From Lachnospiraceae bacterium (GTDB taxonomy: Bacteria; Bacillota; Clostridia; Lachnospirales; Lachnospiraceae), in contig JAEEIK010000082.1 in NCBI GenBank assembly GCA_016281335.1, positions 1 to 64,000 of the forward strand: a stretch of 64,000 bases of DNA, written 5' to 3'. The notes under the pieces were generated by a model. It made no database searches. It was not told the DNA's origin and saw nothing but the letters and a program-made list of their open reading frames with translations. Below, piece by piece: positions 48,083-57,031 of the stretch (position 1 is the stretch's first letter; every line of letters begins with the position of its first letter). The position numbers and the translations under genes are program-made.

Positions 48083-49172
48083 AGCTGTTCAATGCTCCGA
48101 TCACGTAATCCTGTTCTTCATCTGTAAGTCCGTTATACATGGGTATTGAAAGCACGGTATCCGCATATTCTTCCGTAACAGGCAGACTTCCCTTCTTTAT
48201 CCCGAGATATGCATATGCCTTGGACAGATGAGGCGGTACGGGATAATGCACTATAGTATCTATGCCTTTTTCTTTCAGGTATTCCGCCAGCTTATCCCTG
48301 CTCTTGCACCTTATCACGAACTGGTGATATACATGCTCCGAGCCTTTCCTCAGCTTGGGCAGTATGATCGCGGGATTGTCGATCTCCTTCAGATAACGCT
48401 CTGCCTTTGACTTACGCTCCGCCGTAAGCGCTCTGATATGTGAGAGCCTCACGCCTAAAAGCGCCGCCTGTATCTCATCAAGGCGGGAATTGATACCCAC
48501 CTCATCATTGTAATATCTCTTTTCGCTGCCGTAATTTCTCAGCATCCTTATCCTGCGGTCAGTTTCCTTATCGTTTGTGATCACCGCGCCGCCGTCACCG
48601 AAAGCTCCGAGATTCTTTGACGGATAAAAGGAAAAGCAGCCCGCAGAACCGAAGGTTCCGCTCATCTTTCCCTTGTATGCTGCGCCGTGGGACTGAGCAC
48701 AGTCCTCTATCAGCTTAAGGCCGTGTTTTTCACATATCGCGCATATCTTATCCATTTCCGCGGTCTGACCGTAAAGATGTACCACCATCACGGCTTTGGT
48801 CTTCTCCGTAATCTTTTCTTCTATACGATCGGCATCTATCTGATAATATTCATCAGGCTCCACGAACACCGGAGTAGCTCCTGTCATGCTTATGCCCATG
48901 ACGCTGGCGATAAAGGTATTGCCCTGTACGATCACTTCATCACCCTCTTTTATATCCAGCGCCCTGCAGGCCAGATACAGCGCATCGAGGCCGTTTCCGG
49001 TACCTGTACAGTATGAAGCCCCGCAGAAAGCAGCAAAGTCCTTTTCGAATTTCTCCAGTTCCCTGCCCATGATATACCAGCCGGAACGCAGTACTCTCAG
49101 CGCTGCATTTTCAAATTCAGCGTGGTACATACTGTATGCCCGGTCCAGCCTGTTTGTCATTATCCTGTCCAT
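48069..49172 (-). CDS. DegT/DnrJ/EryC1 family PLP sugar aminotransferase
   Basis: This 367-residue enzyme has YCTGTGNGLDALYLACRAL, the substrate-loop Asp-Cys-Ala-Gln-Ser-His-Gly (EDCAQSHGA), the PLP Lys in CFSFYPSKNLGAFGDGGA, and RNYGSEKRYYNDEVGINSRLDEIQAALL. These enzymes aminate nucleotide-linked keto sugars for surface polysaccharides or antibiotics. No nucleotide-sugar or glycosyltransferase genes are nearby, so the pathway is open. Start: ATG with AAGGAG upstream. Confidence 0.92.
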   Translation of the reverse strand: MDRIMTNRLDRAYSMYHAEFENAALRVLRSGWYIMGRELEKFEKDFAAFCGASYCTGTGNGLDALYLACRALDIKEGDEVIVQGNTFIASVMGISMTGATPVFVEPDEYYQIDADRIEEKITEKTKAVMVVHLYGQTAEMDKICAICEKHGLKLIEDCAQSHGAAYKGKMSGTFGSAGCFSFYPSKNLGAFGDGGAVITNDKETDRRIRMLRNYGSEKRYYNDEVGINSRLDEIQAALLGVRLSHIRALTAERKSKAERYLKEIDNPAIILPKLRKGSEHVYHQFVIRCKSRDKLAEYLKEKGIDTIVHYPVPPHLSKAYAYLGIKKGSLPVTEEYADTVLSIPMYNGLTDEEQDYVIGALNSYAEG

Positions 49173-49230
49173 ACACCCGTCTCCTTATATTGCGCTTTCT
49201 CCCGGAGGGACCATTCCCTATATAGAAAAT

Positions 49231-49255
49231 GAATCCTCCCGTACAGAGAGGATTC
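49231..49255 (-). terminator. Terminator after acpP
   Basis: GAATCCTC (49231-49238) pairs with GAGGATTC (49248-49255) around 9 nt. On the minus strand ATTTTCTAT follows, a moderate T tract. Confidence 0.7.
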
Positions 49256-49293
49256 TCCTTTATCACTTTCCGATGAAACAGCCGGTAAATGCT

Positions 49294-49533
49294 TTATTCC
49301 AATTCTATTCCCTGTGCGCGCAGGTATTCCATTACATCTCCGACAGTCTTGAAATTCTCAAGATCCTCATCCTCGATCTTAAGTCCGTATTCTTCCTCCA
49401 GCGCCATCACAAGTTCCATCAGTTCGAAAGAATCAGCCCTCAGATCATTCATGAAATTAGTGTCTTCGGTGATCACCGTTCCTTCCGACAGATGCAGCTG
49501 TTCTATGATCATTTCAGAAATCTTTTCTAACAT
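49294..49533 (-). CDS. acpP: Acyl carrier protein
   Basis: This 79-residue acidic four-helix protein has the phosphopantetheine Ser in LRADSFELMELVM. The usual DSL is DSF here, and the rest (EEEYGLKIEDEDLENFKTVGDVMEYL) follows the family closely. It carries acyl chains in fatty-acid or related synthesis. It stands alone with a consensus promoter and its own terminator, apart from a fab cluster, so it may be a second, special-purpose ACP. GGAG precedes the ATG. Confidence 0.92.
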   Translation of the reverse strand: MLEKISEMIIEQLHLSEGTVITEDTNFMNDLRADSFELMELVMALEEEYGLKIEDEDLENFKTVGDVMEYLRAQGIELE

Positions 49534-49586
49534 GTCCGGTTCTCCTATGCTCGTTTCTGGTATTTATACTATACCCCTCGCGATAG

Positions 49587-49615
49587 AGTATATTCAAGCC
49601 CTATCTTTTTGTCAA
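49587..49615 (-). promoter_or_regulatory. Promoter of acpP, -35 overlapping the rsmI stop codon
   Basis: A perfect TTGACA (49615-49610), 17 bp and TATACT (49592-49587) are read on the minus strand. The TGA inside the -35 box is the rsmI stop. A second TATAGT lies about 20 bases further on. Confidence 0.88.
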
Positions 49616-50454
49616 GCCTTATGTAAACAATTATATATTTCTCTTTTCGGTATCCCGCGGTCCAGGGCCGCCTGCTTCATAGCTTCCTTATGGTCCATGC
49701 CCTGATCCTCATACAGCTTTACATGTTCTTCCACGGTCATTTCTTCATATTTTTTTCTTTCTTCGCTGACTATCTCCTCCGGACTTTTCCCCGCTATCAC
49801 CAGCACATACTCACCTCTGGGTTCATTCTCCTCATAGTATTCAAGCGCTTCACCAAGCGAAGTAGGTCTTACCTCTTCAAAGCGCTTGGTCAGTTCCCTG
49901 CACACCGACAGCTTCCTGTCTCCCAGGGTATCATATAGCAGCTTAAGCGTAGCCTTCAGATGATGAGGAGCTTCATACATTATTATGGTCCTGCTCTCTC
50001 TCTGAAGCTCAGAGAGCACAAACGAACGCTCCTTTTTATCATGGGGCAGGAAACCCTCAAAACAGAAACGTCTGCCGGATATGCCGGAAAGACTTAAGGC
50101 CGTTATGCAGGCACAGGCTCCTGGCAGGGATGTCACGTTTATCCCTTCATCATGGCACATGCTTACAAGCACTTCACCCGGATCCGAAATGACCGGAGTC
50201 CCCGCATCAGTGATAAGGGCCACGTTCTTCCCTTCCTTCAGCATGCCTATAATGGTCACGGCCTTGTCATACTTATTGAACTCATGATAGCTGGTCATGG
50301 GCGTATGGATATCAAAATGATTGAGCAGCTTGAGGCTGCCCCTGGTATCCTCGCATGCTATCATATCCGCTTCATTAAGTGTCCTTATCACCCTTTCCGT
50401 AATATCTTCGAGATTACCTATGGGTGTGGCGCACAGATACAGAGTTCCGTTCAA
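49612..50454 (-). CDS. rsmI: 16S rRNA (cytidine1402-2'-O)-methyltransferase
   Basis: This 280-residue SAM enzyme has LYLCATPIGNLEDIT at the start, ACEDTRGSLKLLNHF, ALITDAGTPVISDPG (SAM loop) and LPGACACITAL, all standard for RsmI/YraL. It modifies C1402 in the decoding centre. It overlaps the methyltransferase gene upstream by four bases, as in the yabB-yazA-yabC region of Bacillus. Confidence 0.95.
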   Translation of the reverse strand: MNGTLYLCATPIGNLEDITERVIRTLNEADMIACEDTRGSLKLLNHFDIHTPMTSYHEFNKYDKAVTIIGMLKEGKNVALITDAGTPVISDPGEVLVSMCHDEGINVTSLPGACACITALSLSGISGRRFCFEGFLPHDKKERSFVLSELQRESRTIIMYEAPHHLKATLKLLYDTLGDRKLSVCRELTKRFEEVRPTSLGEALEYYEENEPRGEYVLVIAGKSPEEIVSEERKKYEEMTVEEHVKLYEDQGMDHKEAMKQAALDRGIPKREIYNCLHKA

Positions 50455-51194
50455 AAACCGTAATCCTCCCTTATCTCTTTTGAATATACTCCTTCACTCT
50501 CATAAATGATCAGCGGCTTCTCGACCCGAACTCCCGGCCCGCCGCCTTTTACCGCTTCCATAAGCACCATGGCGGGTTCCCTGTCGATATAGGGGTGCAC
50601 AAATCTTAAACGCTTTACTTCCAGACGGTGATCAGCGAGTGTCCTTATAAGTTCAGGTACCCTCTCAGGTCTGTGTACCAGAGCGATACGGCCTCCGTTA
50701 TTCAGCCAGAAAGCTGCTGCCCTGCATACATCATTAAAATCACACATCACTTCATGCCTTGCTATCATTTTGGCATCATCCGGATTATTAAGGCCTCTGC
50801 CGCCCGCGATATATGGCGGGTTACAGCTTATCACATCAAAAGAAGCAGGTTTGAAATATTTCCCTGCCTCCCTTATATCTCCCCGGACTATCTCTATCTT
50901 ATCTTCCAGTCCGTTCATCCGTACATTTCTGTCAGCCAGTTCGGCGCTCATTTCCTGTATCTCTATGCCGCAGATCTTAGCCGCCTTGGTTTTCGCCGAT
51001 AAAAGCAGGGGAAGTATCCCGTTTCCGGTACACATATCCAGCAGCTTTTCTCCCGGCTTTACCCTTACAAAGCCCGAAAGCAGCACCGCATCCATGCCGA
51101 AGCAGAAGGCTTGCGGATCCTGGATCAGCTTTAAGCCCGATAGCTGCAGATCGTCAACTCTTTCATTGTCACGGACAAACAGTTTTTCATCCAT
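50451..51194 (-). CDS. TrmN6-like tRNA1(Val) (adenine37-N6)-methyltransferase
   Basis: This 247-residue Rossmann methyltransferase has the SAM motif LLDMCTGNGILPLLLS and the N6-adenine methyltransferase motif SCNPPY. The start RVDDLQLSGLKLIQDPQAFCFGMDAVLLS is that of the YabB/TrmN6 group. The ATG at 51194 overlaps the ricT stop by eight bases and has GGAG about ten nt before it. The frame is open for nearly 300 bases further upstream, but that part is only the ricT low-complexity tail read in another frame. Confidence 0.88.
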   Translation of the reverse strand: MDEKLFVRDNERVDDLQLSGLKLIQDPQAFCFGMDAVLLSGFVRVKPGEKLLDMCTGNGILPLLLSAKTKAAKICGIEIQEMSAELADRNVRMNGLEDKIEIVRGDIREAGKYFKPASFDVISCNPPYIAGGRGLNNPDDAKMIARHEVMCDFNDVCRAAAFWLNNGGRIALVHRPERVPELIRTLADHRLEVKRLRFVHPYIDREPAMVLMEAVKGGGPGVRVEKPLIIYESEGVYSKEIREDYGF

Positions 51195-52374
51195 CACTGT
51201 TCTTCTCCGTCTTATCGGTCTTATCCGGCTTATCGCCCCTGTTCTTATCCTGGCGCTTATTCTTCTTCCAGTTGTTGTTCTTCTTTTTGTTGTCTCTGTT
51301 GTCTTTGTTATTATCCCTGTTATTGTTTTCTTTGTTTTCTTTGTTTTCTTTGTTGTCCTTATTATCCTTGTTGTCCCTGTTCTCCCGTCTGTCTCTGTTA
51401 TCCCTGTTTTCTCTGGGTTCCCTGTTCTCCCGGCGCTCTCTGTTGTCCCGGTTCTGACGGGCAGGCTTCTCCTGACTTTCCGGCTCATCCACTGCCTCGA
51501 GCTTCTTTAACTCCTTAAGTTCTTCCTCTGTCAGATTATCATTTTCTTTCTTGCCCTTGCGACGTTTAATGAACTTCAGCTCATCAACATGGTATTCCTC
51601 TATCTCGCGCTCATCATTTTCTTCGACTATGACCTTGACGCGCTGTCTCAGCACATCCACGCTGGCAACCTTGCCTTCTATGCCAAGCGGCGTGGTCACC
51701 GTATCACCGTTCCCCGGAAGGTTCCTGTTAAGATAAGCATAGGTATCGGCCTCATATTGCAGACAGCACATAAGCCTTCCGCACATGCCCGAGATCTTGC
51801 CCGGATTTAAGGAAAGATTCTGTTCCTTTGCCATCTTTATCGAAACGGGAATAAAATCCGTCATATAGGCATGACAGCACAGCTCGCGTCCGCAGGTGCC
51901 TATACCGCCTATCATCCTGGTGGCATCACGCACGCCTATCTGTCTTAATTCTATCCTTGTATGGAAAAGCGAAGCCAGATCCTTTACCAGCTCTCTGAAA
52001 TCCACCCTGCCGTCAGCGGTGAAATAGAAGATGATCTTGCTTCTGTCAAAGGTGTACTCCACCTCTATGAGCTTCATTTCCAGTCCGTGTTCTTTGATCT
52101 TCTGCTTGCACAGACCGGCAGCCGTCTTTTCTTTTTCCCTGTTCTCTTCATTCTGACGGTCGTCTCTCTCACTTGCTATCCTTAACACCGGCTTGAGGGG
52201 CGCCTTCAGCTTTTCCTCCTCTATCTCACGGATACGGTCCACTGCCGTTCCGTATTCCATGCCCTTCGTAGTCTCTACTATCACATGCATGCCGCGTTCT
52301 ATCTTCAGTCCGGCAGGATCAAAAAAATAAACCTTTCCCCCGGTGTTGAATCTTATTCCTACGATCGTTTTCAT
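51187..52374 (-). CDS. ricT: RicT (YaaT) PSP1-domain protein with long charged tail
   Basis: This 395-residue protein has a PSP1 core with the cysteine groups GTCGRELCC and GMCGRLMCC typical of RicT, which with RicA and RicF forms an iron-sulfur complex acting with RNase Y in mRNA processing in Bacillus. The C-terminal 95 residues or so are almost only Arg, Lys, Asp, Glu and Asn in three-residue steps (RDN, REN, KDN, KEN). Such a tail is absent from textbook RicT and is probably disordered. It sits between holB and the TrmN6-like gene, the usual place. Confidence 0.9.
   Translation of the reverse strand: MKTIVGIRFNTGGKVYFFDPAGLKIERGMHVIVETTKGMEYGTAVDRIREIEEEKLKAPLKPVLRIASERDDRQNEENREKEKTAAGLCKQKIKEHGLEMKLIEVEYTFDRSKIIFYFTADGRVDFRELVKDLASLFHTRIELRQIGVRDATRMIGGIGTCGRELCCHAYMTDFIPVSIKMAKEQNLSLNPGKISGMCGRLMCCLQYEADTYAYLNRNLPGNGDTVTTPLGIEGKVASVDVLRQRVKVIVEENDEREIEEYHVDELKFIKRRKGKKENDNLTEEELKELKKLEAVDEPESQEKPARQNRDNRERRENREPRENRDNRDRRENRDNKDNKDNKENKENKENNNRDNNKDNRDNKKKNNNWKKNKRQDKNRGDKPDKTDKTEKNSDG
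51195..51470 (-). repeat. Nine-base periodic repeat encoding the RicT tail
   Basis: The DNA runs in imperfect nine-base units of the type aGaGAcAAc (minus strand), each coding one x-D/E-N triplet. The same stretch is open in other frames because of this periodicity. Length variation between strains would be expected. Confidence 0.75.
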
Positions 52375-52378
52375 ATCC

Positions 52379-53392
52379 TCAATGCTCCTTGATGGTAAGC
52401 AGCAGAAGCTCCATGGTCAGCTCATAGGATACCTGGCTCTTCAGACGGTTCTTGGCTGTCTCAAGGGCCTGTATGATCTCCTCTATGCCTTCATAGTCGC
52501 TGTACTGCGCTACCTTCTGTATACTCTGTATTTCATCTCTGAATATCAGGTGGTTTAAGTCATGGGTTGCCTTAAACAGCAGTATATCCCTGTACCAGAC
52601 CGCCATTATATCCAGATAATCATTTATGTCAAAACCGAACTCACGGATAGCCTTTAAGGTATCCATGATATCCACGGTATCCATCTCCCTGATGTTCTTC
52701 AAGAGGGAAAGGGCGCTCACCCTGATCTTGTCAAAATCTTCGCTTGAAGCCAGGGCTTTGGCACGGCCCACATTACCCCTTGCAAAAGCTATGCATATCT
52801 CGGCCCTGCTCTCGGGTACATGGAGATTCTCCATCAGATACTTACGCATCTCATCATCCCGTACCGGCTTCATCGTCAGGGTCACGCAGCGGCTGCTGAT
52901 GGTGGGAAGCAGGCTCTCGGTGGAACTGGTAAGTATCAGGAATACCACATAGGCAGGCGGCTCTTCTATGGTCTTTAAAAGAGCATTCTGGGCCTGGGGC
53001 GTCATCTTCTCGGCTTCCTCTATCACATAGATTTTATACTTCGAACTGTAAGGTTTTATCTGCACGGTTTCGATGATGCCGTTGCGCACGTCATCAACAC
53101 CTATGGTATTGGGCTTCTCATGCTGTACATATATTATATCGGGATGGTTGCCGCTCATAGCCTGGGAACACGAATGACAGTTTCCGCAGGGTTCCGCAAA
53201 GCCCTTATCATCCACGACCGGAGCTTCGCACTGAAGCGCCTGGGCAAAGACCTTTGCCACGAATTCCTTGCCGCTTCGTACTTCGCCGTAAAGTATGTAT
53301 GCATGTGAAACCTTGCCTGCAGCGATAGATGCCTGCAGCTGATCTTTTATCTGCTGTTGTCCAATTATATCCGCAAATCCTGCCATGCCCAT
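52379..53392 (-). CDS. holB: DNA polymerase III, delta-prime subunit
   Basis: This 337-residue clamp-loader subunit starts FADIIGQQQIKDQLQASIAAGKVSHAYILYGEV. Its zinc-type cysteine set runs from C-E-A-P to C-G-N-C-H-S-C, the P-loop is GEVRSGKE and the SRC motif is ISSRC. It loads the beta clamp together with tau/gamma and delta. Two ATGs (53392 and 53386) lie three residues apart; the GGGGG ribosome site suits the second better. Its place between yaaR and ricT follows Bacillus gene order. Confidence 0.93.
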   Translation of the reverse strand: MGMAGFADIIGQQQIKDQLQASIAAGKVSHAYILYGEVRSGKEFVAKVFAQALQCEAPVVDDKGFAEPCGNCHSCSQAMSGNHPDIIYVQHEKPNTIGVDDVRNGIIETVQIKPYSSKYKIYVIEEAEKMTPQAQNALLKTIEEPPAYVVFLILTSSTESLLPTISSRCVTLTMKPVRDDEMRKYLMENLHVPESRAEICIAFARGNVGRAKALASSEDFDKIRVSALSLLKNIREMDTVDIMDTLKAIREFGFDINDYLDIMAVWYRDILLFKATHDLNHLIFRDEIQSIQKVAQYSDYEGIEEIIQALETAKNRLKSQVSYELTMELLLLTIKEH

Positions 53393-53401
53393 CGCCCCCT
53401 T

Positions 53402-53845
53402 TTATGTGAAAAGATCCAGTAAGAGTCCCCTGATCTCCCCTATCTTTGACAGTATCTCCATGTGGTCCTTTTCTTCCTTGACAAGCTCCTGCGCCAAAGC
53501 ATCCAGGTTCTCATCCACCAGTCTGACGATCCCGTAGACTCTGTGCCTGCCTCTCTTATCCAGGAAGTTCTCCCTTGAGAATTCATGGGAACGGTTCACC
53601 ACTTCGTTCATGAATTCCTTTATCAGACTGCGATATTTCTTCATATCGCGTATATCTTTTTTCTTGCCCAGCTTCTCCCCCTGGGCTGTGATCTCACTCA
53701 TCAGACTGGTGAGCTTTTCCTGCAGTTCGCTTTCTTCTATATGGGAAGCCAGCATGAATTTAAAGCTTCCGTCACCTTCGGTGACCGCTTTTGTTTCATT
53801 TACCTGTACCGGCTGCGTTAACTGATTTATCTTCAGTGTGTCCAT
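53402..53845 (-). CDS. yaaR: YaaR family protein (DUF327)
   Basis: This 147-residue helical protein has the family pattern: [58 protein letters not shown] and [16 protein letters not shown]. Function unknown; it is consistently found beside holB. It appears to start inside the end of the guanylate-kinase-like gene, a 50-base overlap that is longer than usual, so the precise start is less certain. Confidence 0.9.
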   Translation of the reverse strand: MDTLKINQLTQPVQVNETKAVTEGDGSFKFMLASHIEESELQEKLTSLMSEITAQGEKLGKKKDIRDMKKYRSLIKEFMNEVVNRSHEFSRENFLDKRGRHRVYGIVRLVDENLDALAQELVKEEKDHMEILSKIGEIRGLLLDLFT

Positions 53846-54413
53846 ATAATATCCGTTCCCTGATCTTCTTCAGGCATTCATCCAGCTCGTCGTTCTCATA
53901 GATCATATCTATGCCCGCTTCCCTGATCTTTTCTTCGGAAAAATCCGCTTCATCCGCCAGAAAGCGCCTGCACATCTCGGCATATTTAGGTTCGCTCTGG
54001 GCCCGTTCTCTCATAAGAGCGCGTTCAAGCCTGACCCCGTCATCAACATGGATATATAAGGGGATCACTTTCTCCTTGCCATAATACACCTTGATTTTAT
54101 TATACACTTCAAGAGTGCCAATAATCAAGCGGTCTTTTTCGTCATCATAGCCCTCATCCACGGTAAAATAATACCAGTCTCCGTGTACGGTATGATAAAC
54201 CCTTGATTCTATCACCTTTCCGGCAGCTTTAAGCCGGTTCATGCCTTCCACATCCGTAAAGTGGTATTCCCTGCCTTCTTCTTCACCTTCCCTTATGGGT
54301 CTCGTGGTATAGATCACAAAGGGTTCCAGCTTAAGTTCTTTATCCCTCAGCAGTTCCTTATATATGCTGTCCTTTCCGGACGCGCTTTTTCCCATCAGAC
54401 AGAAAAGTCTCAT
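53796..54413 (-). CDS. Guanylate-kinase-like protein in the tmk position
   Basis: This 205-residue P-loop kinase has Walker [10 protein letters not shown] and the GMP-binding stretch [22 protein letters not shown], plus [19 protein letters not shown]. It reads as guanylate kinase, converting GMP to GDP. In Bacillus the place between yaaO and yaaR is held by thymidylate kinase (tmk), so this is a swap of kinase type within a conserved order. A lysine in place of the usual GxGKST threonine context (GKSASGKD) and a divergent tail suggest it may be a second, specialised copy. Confidence 0.85.
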   Translation of the reverse strand: MRLFCLMGKSASGKDSIYKELLRDKELKLEPFVIYTTRPIREGEEEGREYHFTDVEGMNRLKAAGKVIESRVYHTVHGDWYYFTVDEGYDDEKDRLIIGTLEVYNKIKVYYGKEKVIPLYIHVDDGVRLERALMRERAQSEPKYAEMCRRFLADEADFSEEKIREAGIDMIYENDELDECLKKIRERILYGHTEDKSVNAAGTGK

Positions 54414-55774
54414 AACAGTTTTATCCTCATATCTTTATCAAGCCCGCGTATGCTTACCCCGCTCTCATACAGGGCTCCTATCCGGCTACATATTTCCTTT
54501 GTTACTTCTTCACCCGGCGCAAGCAGCACTCTTCCCGGCGGATAAGCGATCACAGGCCCTGCGCTGACAAGGCCTTCCGCTTCCTTAAGCGCCAGCTTTC
54601 TGTATGCTGCTCCGAAAGCTTCGGAAGGTTTCATCCTGACCAATGGCTTTATAGTCTCATAACAGAGCCCGTCTTCAGCTTCGTATCCATACTCCCCATC
54701 GATCTCATAAAGAGCTTTTACAAGCCTGTCATGATCTTCTTTTGTATCGGCCGCAGTGCTTATCAACAGTAAATAGGAAGGCATCGCCATTTCCGCTTCT
54801 ATACCGTAGCTTTCCCGAAGCATTTTGGCGATCCTGACTCCGCTCTTATCTTTCAAAAGTATCAGCAACTTATACGGATCCGTTCCCTCCATGCTCCGCA
54901 GCTTAAAATGCTTAAGCTCCCTGCATTTATCTTCCGTATCTTTCCTGAGTCTGAACCAGTCCACTGCTTCCTTTTCACTTATCCCTCGTGCAAGGTTTAT
55001 GCTCTCTTCTATTCCGCACATCAGCGGATATGAAGGTGATGAACTCTGGAATATATCAAGATAAGCCGAAACACTGTCCCTTAAAGACCTGTCCTTAAGG
55101 CCCAGAAGCGCTGTCTGGGTAGGCGCTGACAGAGTCTTGTGTACACTGATCACTTCATAATCCGCTCCCTGCCTCAGGGCGTTTGCAGGAAAGATCCCGC
55201 CCATGCAGAAATGTGCCCCGTGAGCCGCATCCACGATCAGTTTCATGCCCGCCGAATGAACATACCCGGCTATGGCTTCTATATCAAGTATCCCGCCCTC
55301 ATAGGAAGGCGAAGTGATAAAACAGGCATCGGCAGGTCCGCAGGCCTTTATCTCCTCAAGGCTTATTCCGGTGCATATACCGTGTTCGTCATGCTCCCCG
55401 TATACATACAGCGGAGTGATGTTCTTAAGCATCATTGCATGATAGGCGCTCATATGGGAATCACGCTGGATTATCAGCTTTCCGCCTTTAGGTACCGCCG
55501 CGCTTATGGCTGAGAGTACGCCTGCGGTAGAGCCGTTGACCAGGTAGAAGCATTCCTCCGCCCCCATGAATTCAGCGGCTTCCTCCTGCAGATTTTTAAG
55601 TATTCCCGAAGGATCATGCAGATCATCAAAGTCTTCTATCTCGGTGATATCACGTTTATAGAATTCCGTGAAGAACGGATCCTGTCCCTTATATCTTCTC
55701 TTATGTCCGGGCATATGAAAAGCAGCTATATCCTTCTTTTCATATTCCGAAAGCGCTTCCGACAGTTTTCCCAT
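54410..55774 (-). CDS. Orn/Lys/Arg decarboxylase (YaaO/SpeA-like)
   Basis: This 454-residue fold-type I PLP enzyme has FHMPGHKRRYKGQDPF, DLHDPSGILKNLQEEAAEFMGA, the PLP Lys in EVISVHKTLSAPTQTALL, and VDAAHGAHF. It matches the short Gram-positive lysine/arginine/ornithine decarboxylases that supply polyamines. It overlaps the kinase gene by four bases and starts six nt after the NlpC/P60 gene. Substrate preference (Arg or Lys) cannot be assigned. Confidence 0.9.
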   Translation of the reverse strand: MGKLSEALSEYEKKDIAAFHMPGHKRRYKGQDPFFTEFYKRDITEIEDFDDLHDPSGILKNLQEEAAEFMGAEECFYLVNGSTAGVLSAISAAVPKGGKLIIQRDSHMSAYHAMMLKNITPLYVYGEHDEHGICTGISLEEIKACGPADACFITSPSYEGGILDIEAIAGYVHSAGMKLIVDAAHGAHFCMGGIFPANALRQGADYEVISVHKTLSAPTQTALLGLKDRSLRDSVSAYLDIFQSSSPSYPLMCGIEESINLARGISEKEAVDWFRLRKDTEDKCRELKHFKLRSMEGTDPYKLLILLKDKSGVRIAKMLRESYGIEAEMAMPSYLLLISTAADTKEDHDRLVKALYEIDGEYGYEAEDGLCYETIKPLVRMKPSEAFGAAYRKLALKEAEGLVSAGPVIAYPPGRVLLAPGEEVTKEICSRIGALYESGVSIRGLDKDMRIKLL

Positions 55775-55780
55775 ATCTTA

Positions 55781-57031
55781 TCAGATTATCCTGCGTATCG
55801 TAATAGGTGTCCTGTAATTCATATAGGATACCTTTATACCCGTCTTCTGTGTCGATGCATGCACTATCATGCCGCCGCCTATATATATACCGACATGGCC
55901 CGGGTAGCAGACCACATCACCGGGCTCGGCCGAGGCCGCGCTCACTTCTTTTCCCGCGCTTCTTAAGGAATAGGATGTCCTGGGCACTGTGTATCCGAAA
56001 TCTTTATATACGCTGTAAACAAAGCCCGAACAGTCACAGCCGTTGGTCAGTGAAGTGCCTCCCGGCACATAGGGATTACCGATGAACTTGCAGCCGTAGG
56101 CCGCAATGTTCTTTCCGAGCTGGCTGCCCTTTGAGTTATATATTATTGATACGTCAAAGGTATTGTTTCCGTTGGATACCCTGTTGGTCTCGGGCGCATC
56201 GCCGAGGGAGGCTTCTGCTTCGGCTCTTCTTCTGGCTTCCTCTTCGGCTTTCTTTCTGGCCTCTTCGGCTTTTCTCTTTTTCTCTTCTTCCTCGAGTCGC
56301 TTTATCTCCTTATTCTGCTTTTCAATAAGCTTTGCATATTCACCGGCCTTGGCTTTTGCTTTGTTTATACGCGTCTTATAGTCTGCTGCAACACCCTTAA
56401 GTTCCTCTATGACGCCTTCCATATATGCCTGTTCCTGCTCATACTCGGCCTTTATCGCCAAAAGCTCCAGGCGCTCGTCCTCCAGCTGCTGCTTAAGTTC
56501 AGCTACTTCCCTGACTGTATCCTGATAACCGGCAAGCATATTCCTGTCATACTCATAGAGTTCCTCGATATAGTCAGCCTTGGTCAGCATTTCTGCGAAG
56601 CCCTTGGATTCCATCAACAGCGTGACATAGGTGGTATCTCCCTGCTCGTACATATACCGTATGCGCACTTTCATTGCTTCATACTGGCTCTTCTCCGTTT
56701 CTACCGCTTCCTCATATCTTATCTCGGCTTCATATATCTCAGCCTCTTTGTTCTCAGTCTGTATGCGCAGGGCTTCCACACTGCCCAACACCTCTGTAAG
56801 AGCATCATCCATCTCATCGATCTCATCCTCTATGCCTGCCTTTTCCTCGGCAAGTTCTTCGAGAGTAGCATTTACCTCATCCAGCTGTTCCTGTGCCTCG
56901 TCCCTTTTCTTTTTGGCATCATCTATGGCCGGATCCGCATAAACACTGAGAGCGGGCATCAGCGCCATAAGGAGCATCACCGCCGTCATCATAGCTGCTA
57001 TGATCTTTTTGAATCTTTTAACCATGCTCAT
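55781..57031 (-). CDS. Secreted NlpC/P60 peptidoglycan hydrolase with coiled coil
   Basis: This 416-residue protein has a signal peptide (about 1-32, ending VYADP), then a long heptad-rich coiled coil (about 35-270, very Glu/Lys/Ala-rich, as in CwlO/PcsB-type hydrolases). A C-terminal NlpC/P60 domain follows with catalytic Cys in DCSGFVYSV and His in HVGIYIG. It should cut stem-peptide D-Glu-diaminopimelate bonds during cell-wall growth. In this class the coiled coil often keeps the enzyme inactive until an FtsEX-type complex engages it. It overlaps the large unknown gene upstream by four bases. Confidence 0.92.
   Translation of the reverse strand: MSMVKRFKKIIAAMMTAVMLLMALMPALSVYADPAIDDAKKKRDEAQEQLDEVNATLEELAEEKAGIEDEIDEMDDALTEVLGSVEALRIQTENKEAEIYEAEIRYEEAVETEKSQYEAMKVRIRYMYEQGDTTYVTLLMESKGFAEMLTKADYIEELYEYDRNMLAGYQDTVREVAELKQQLEDERLELLAIKAEYEQEQAYMEGVIEELKGVAADYKTRINKAKAKAGEYAKLIEKQNKEIKRLEEEEKKRKAEEARKKAEEEARRRAEAEASLGDAPETNRVSNGNNTFDVSIIYNSKGSQLGKNIAAYGCKFIGNPYVPGGTSLTNGCDCSGFVYSVYKDFGYTVPRTSYSLRSAGKEVSAASAEPGDVVCYPGHVGIYIGGGMIVHASTQKTGIKVSYMNYRTPITIRRII

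Noticed and set aside
49173-49230. Nine-codon leader peptide upstream of the DegT-type gene
   Set aside because: The frame MVPPGESAI has no control-codon run and no attenuator pair; it is likely chance.
50451-51488. Longer methyltransferase start adding about 98 N-terminal residues rich in Thr, Lys and Arg
   Set aside because: The added part is the RicT charged tail read in another frame. The internal ATG at 51194 has a ribosome site and gives the normal TrmN6-like N-terminus.
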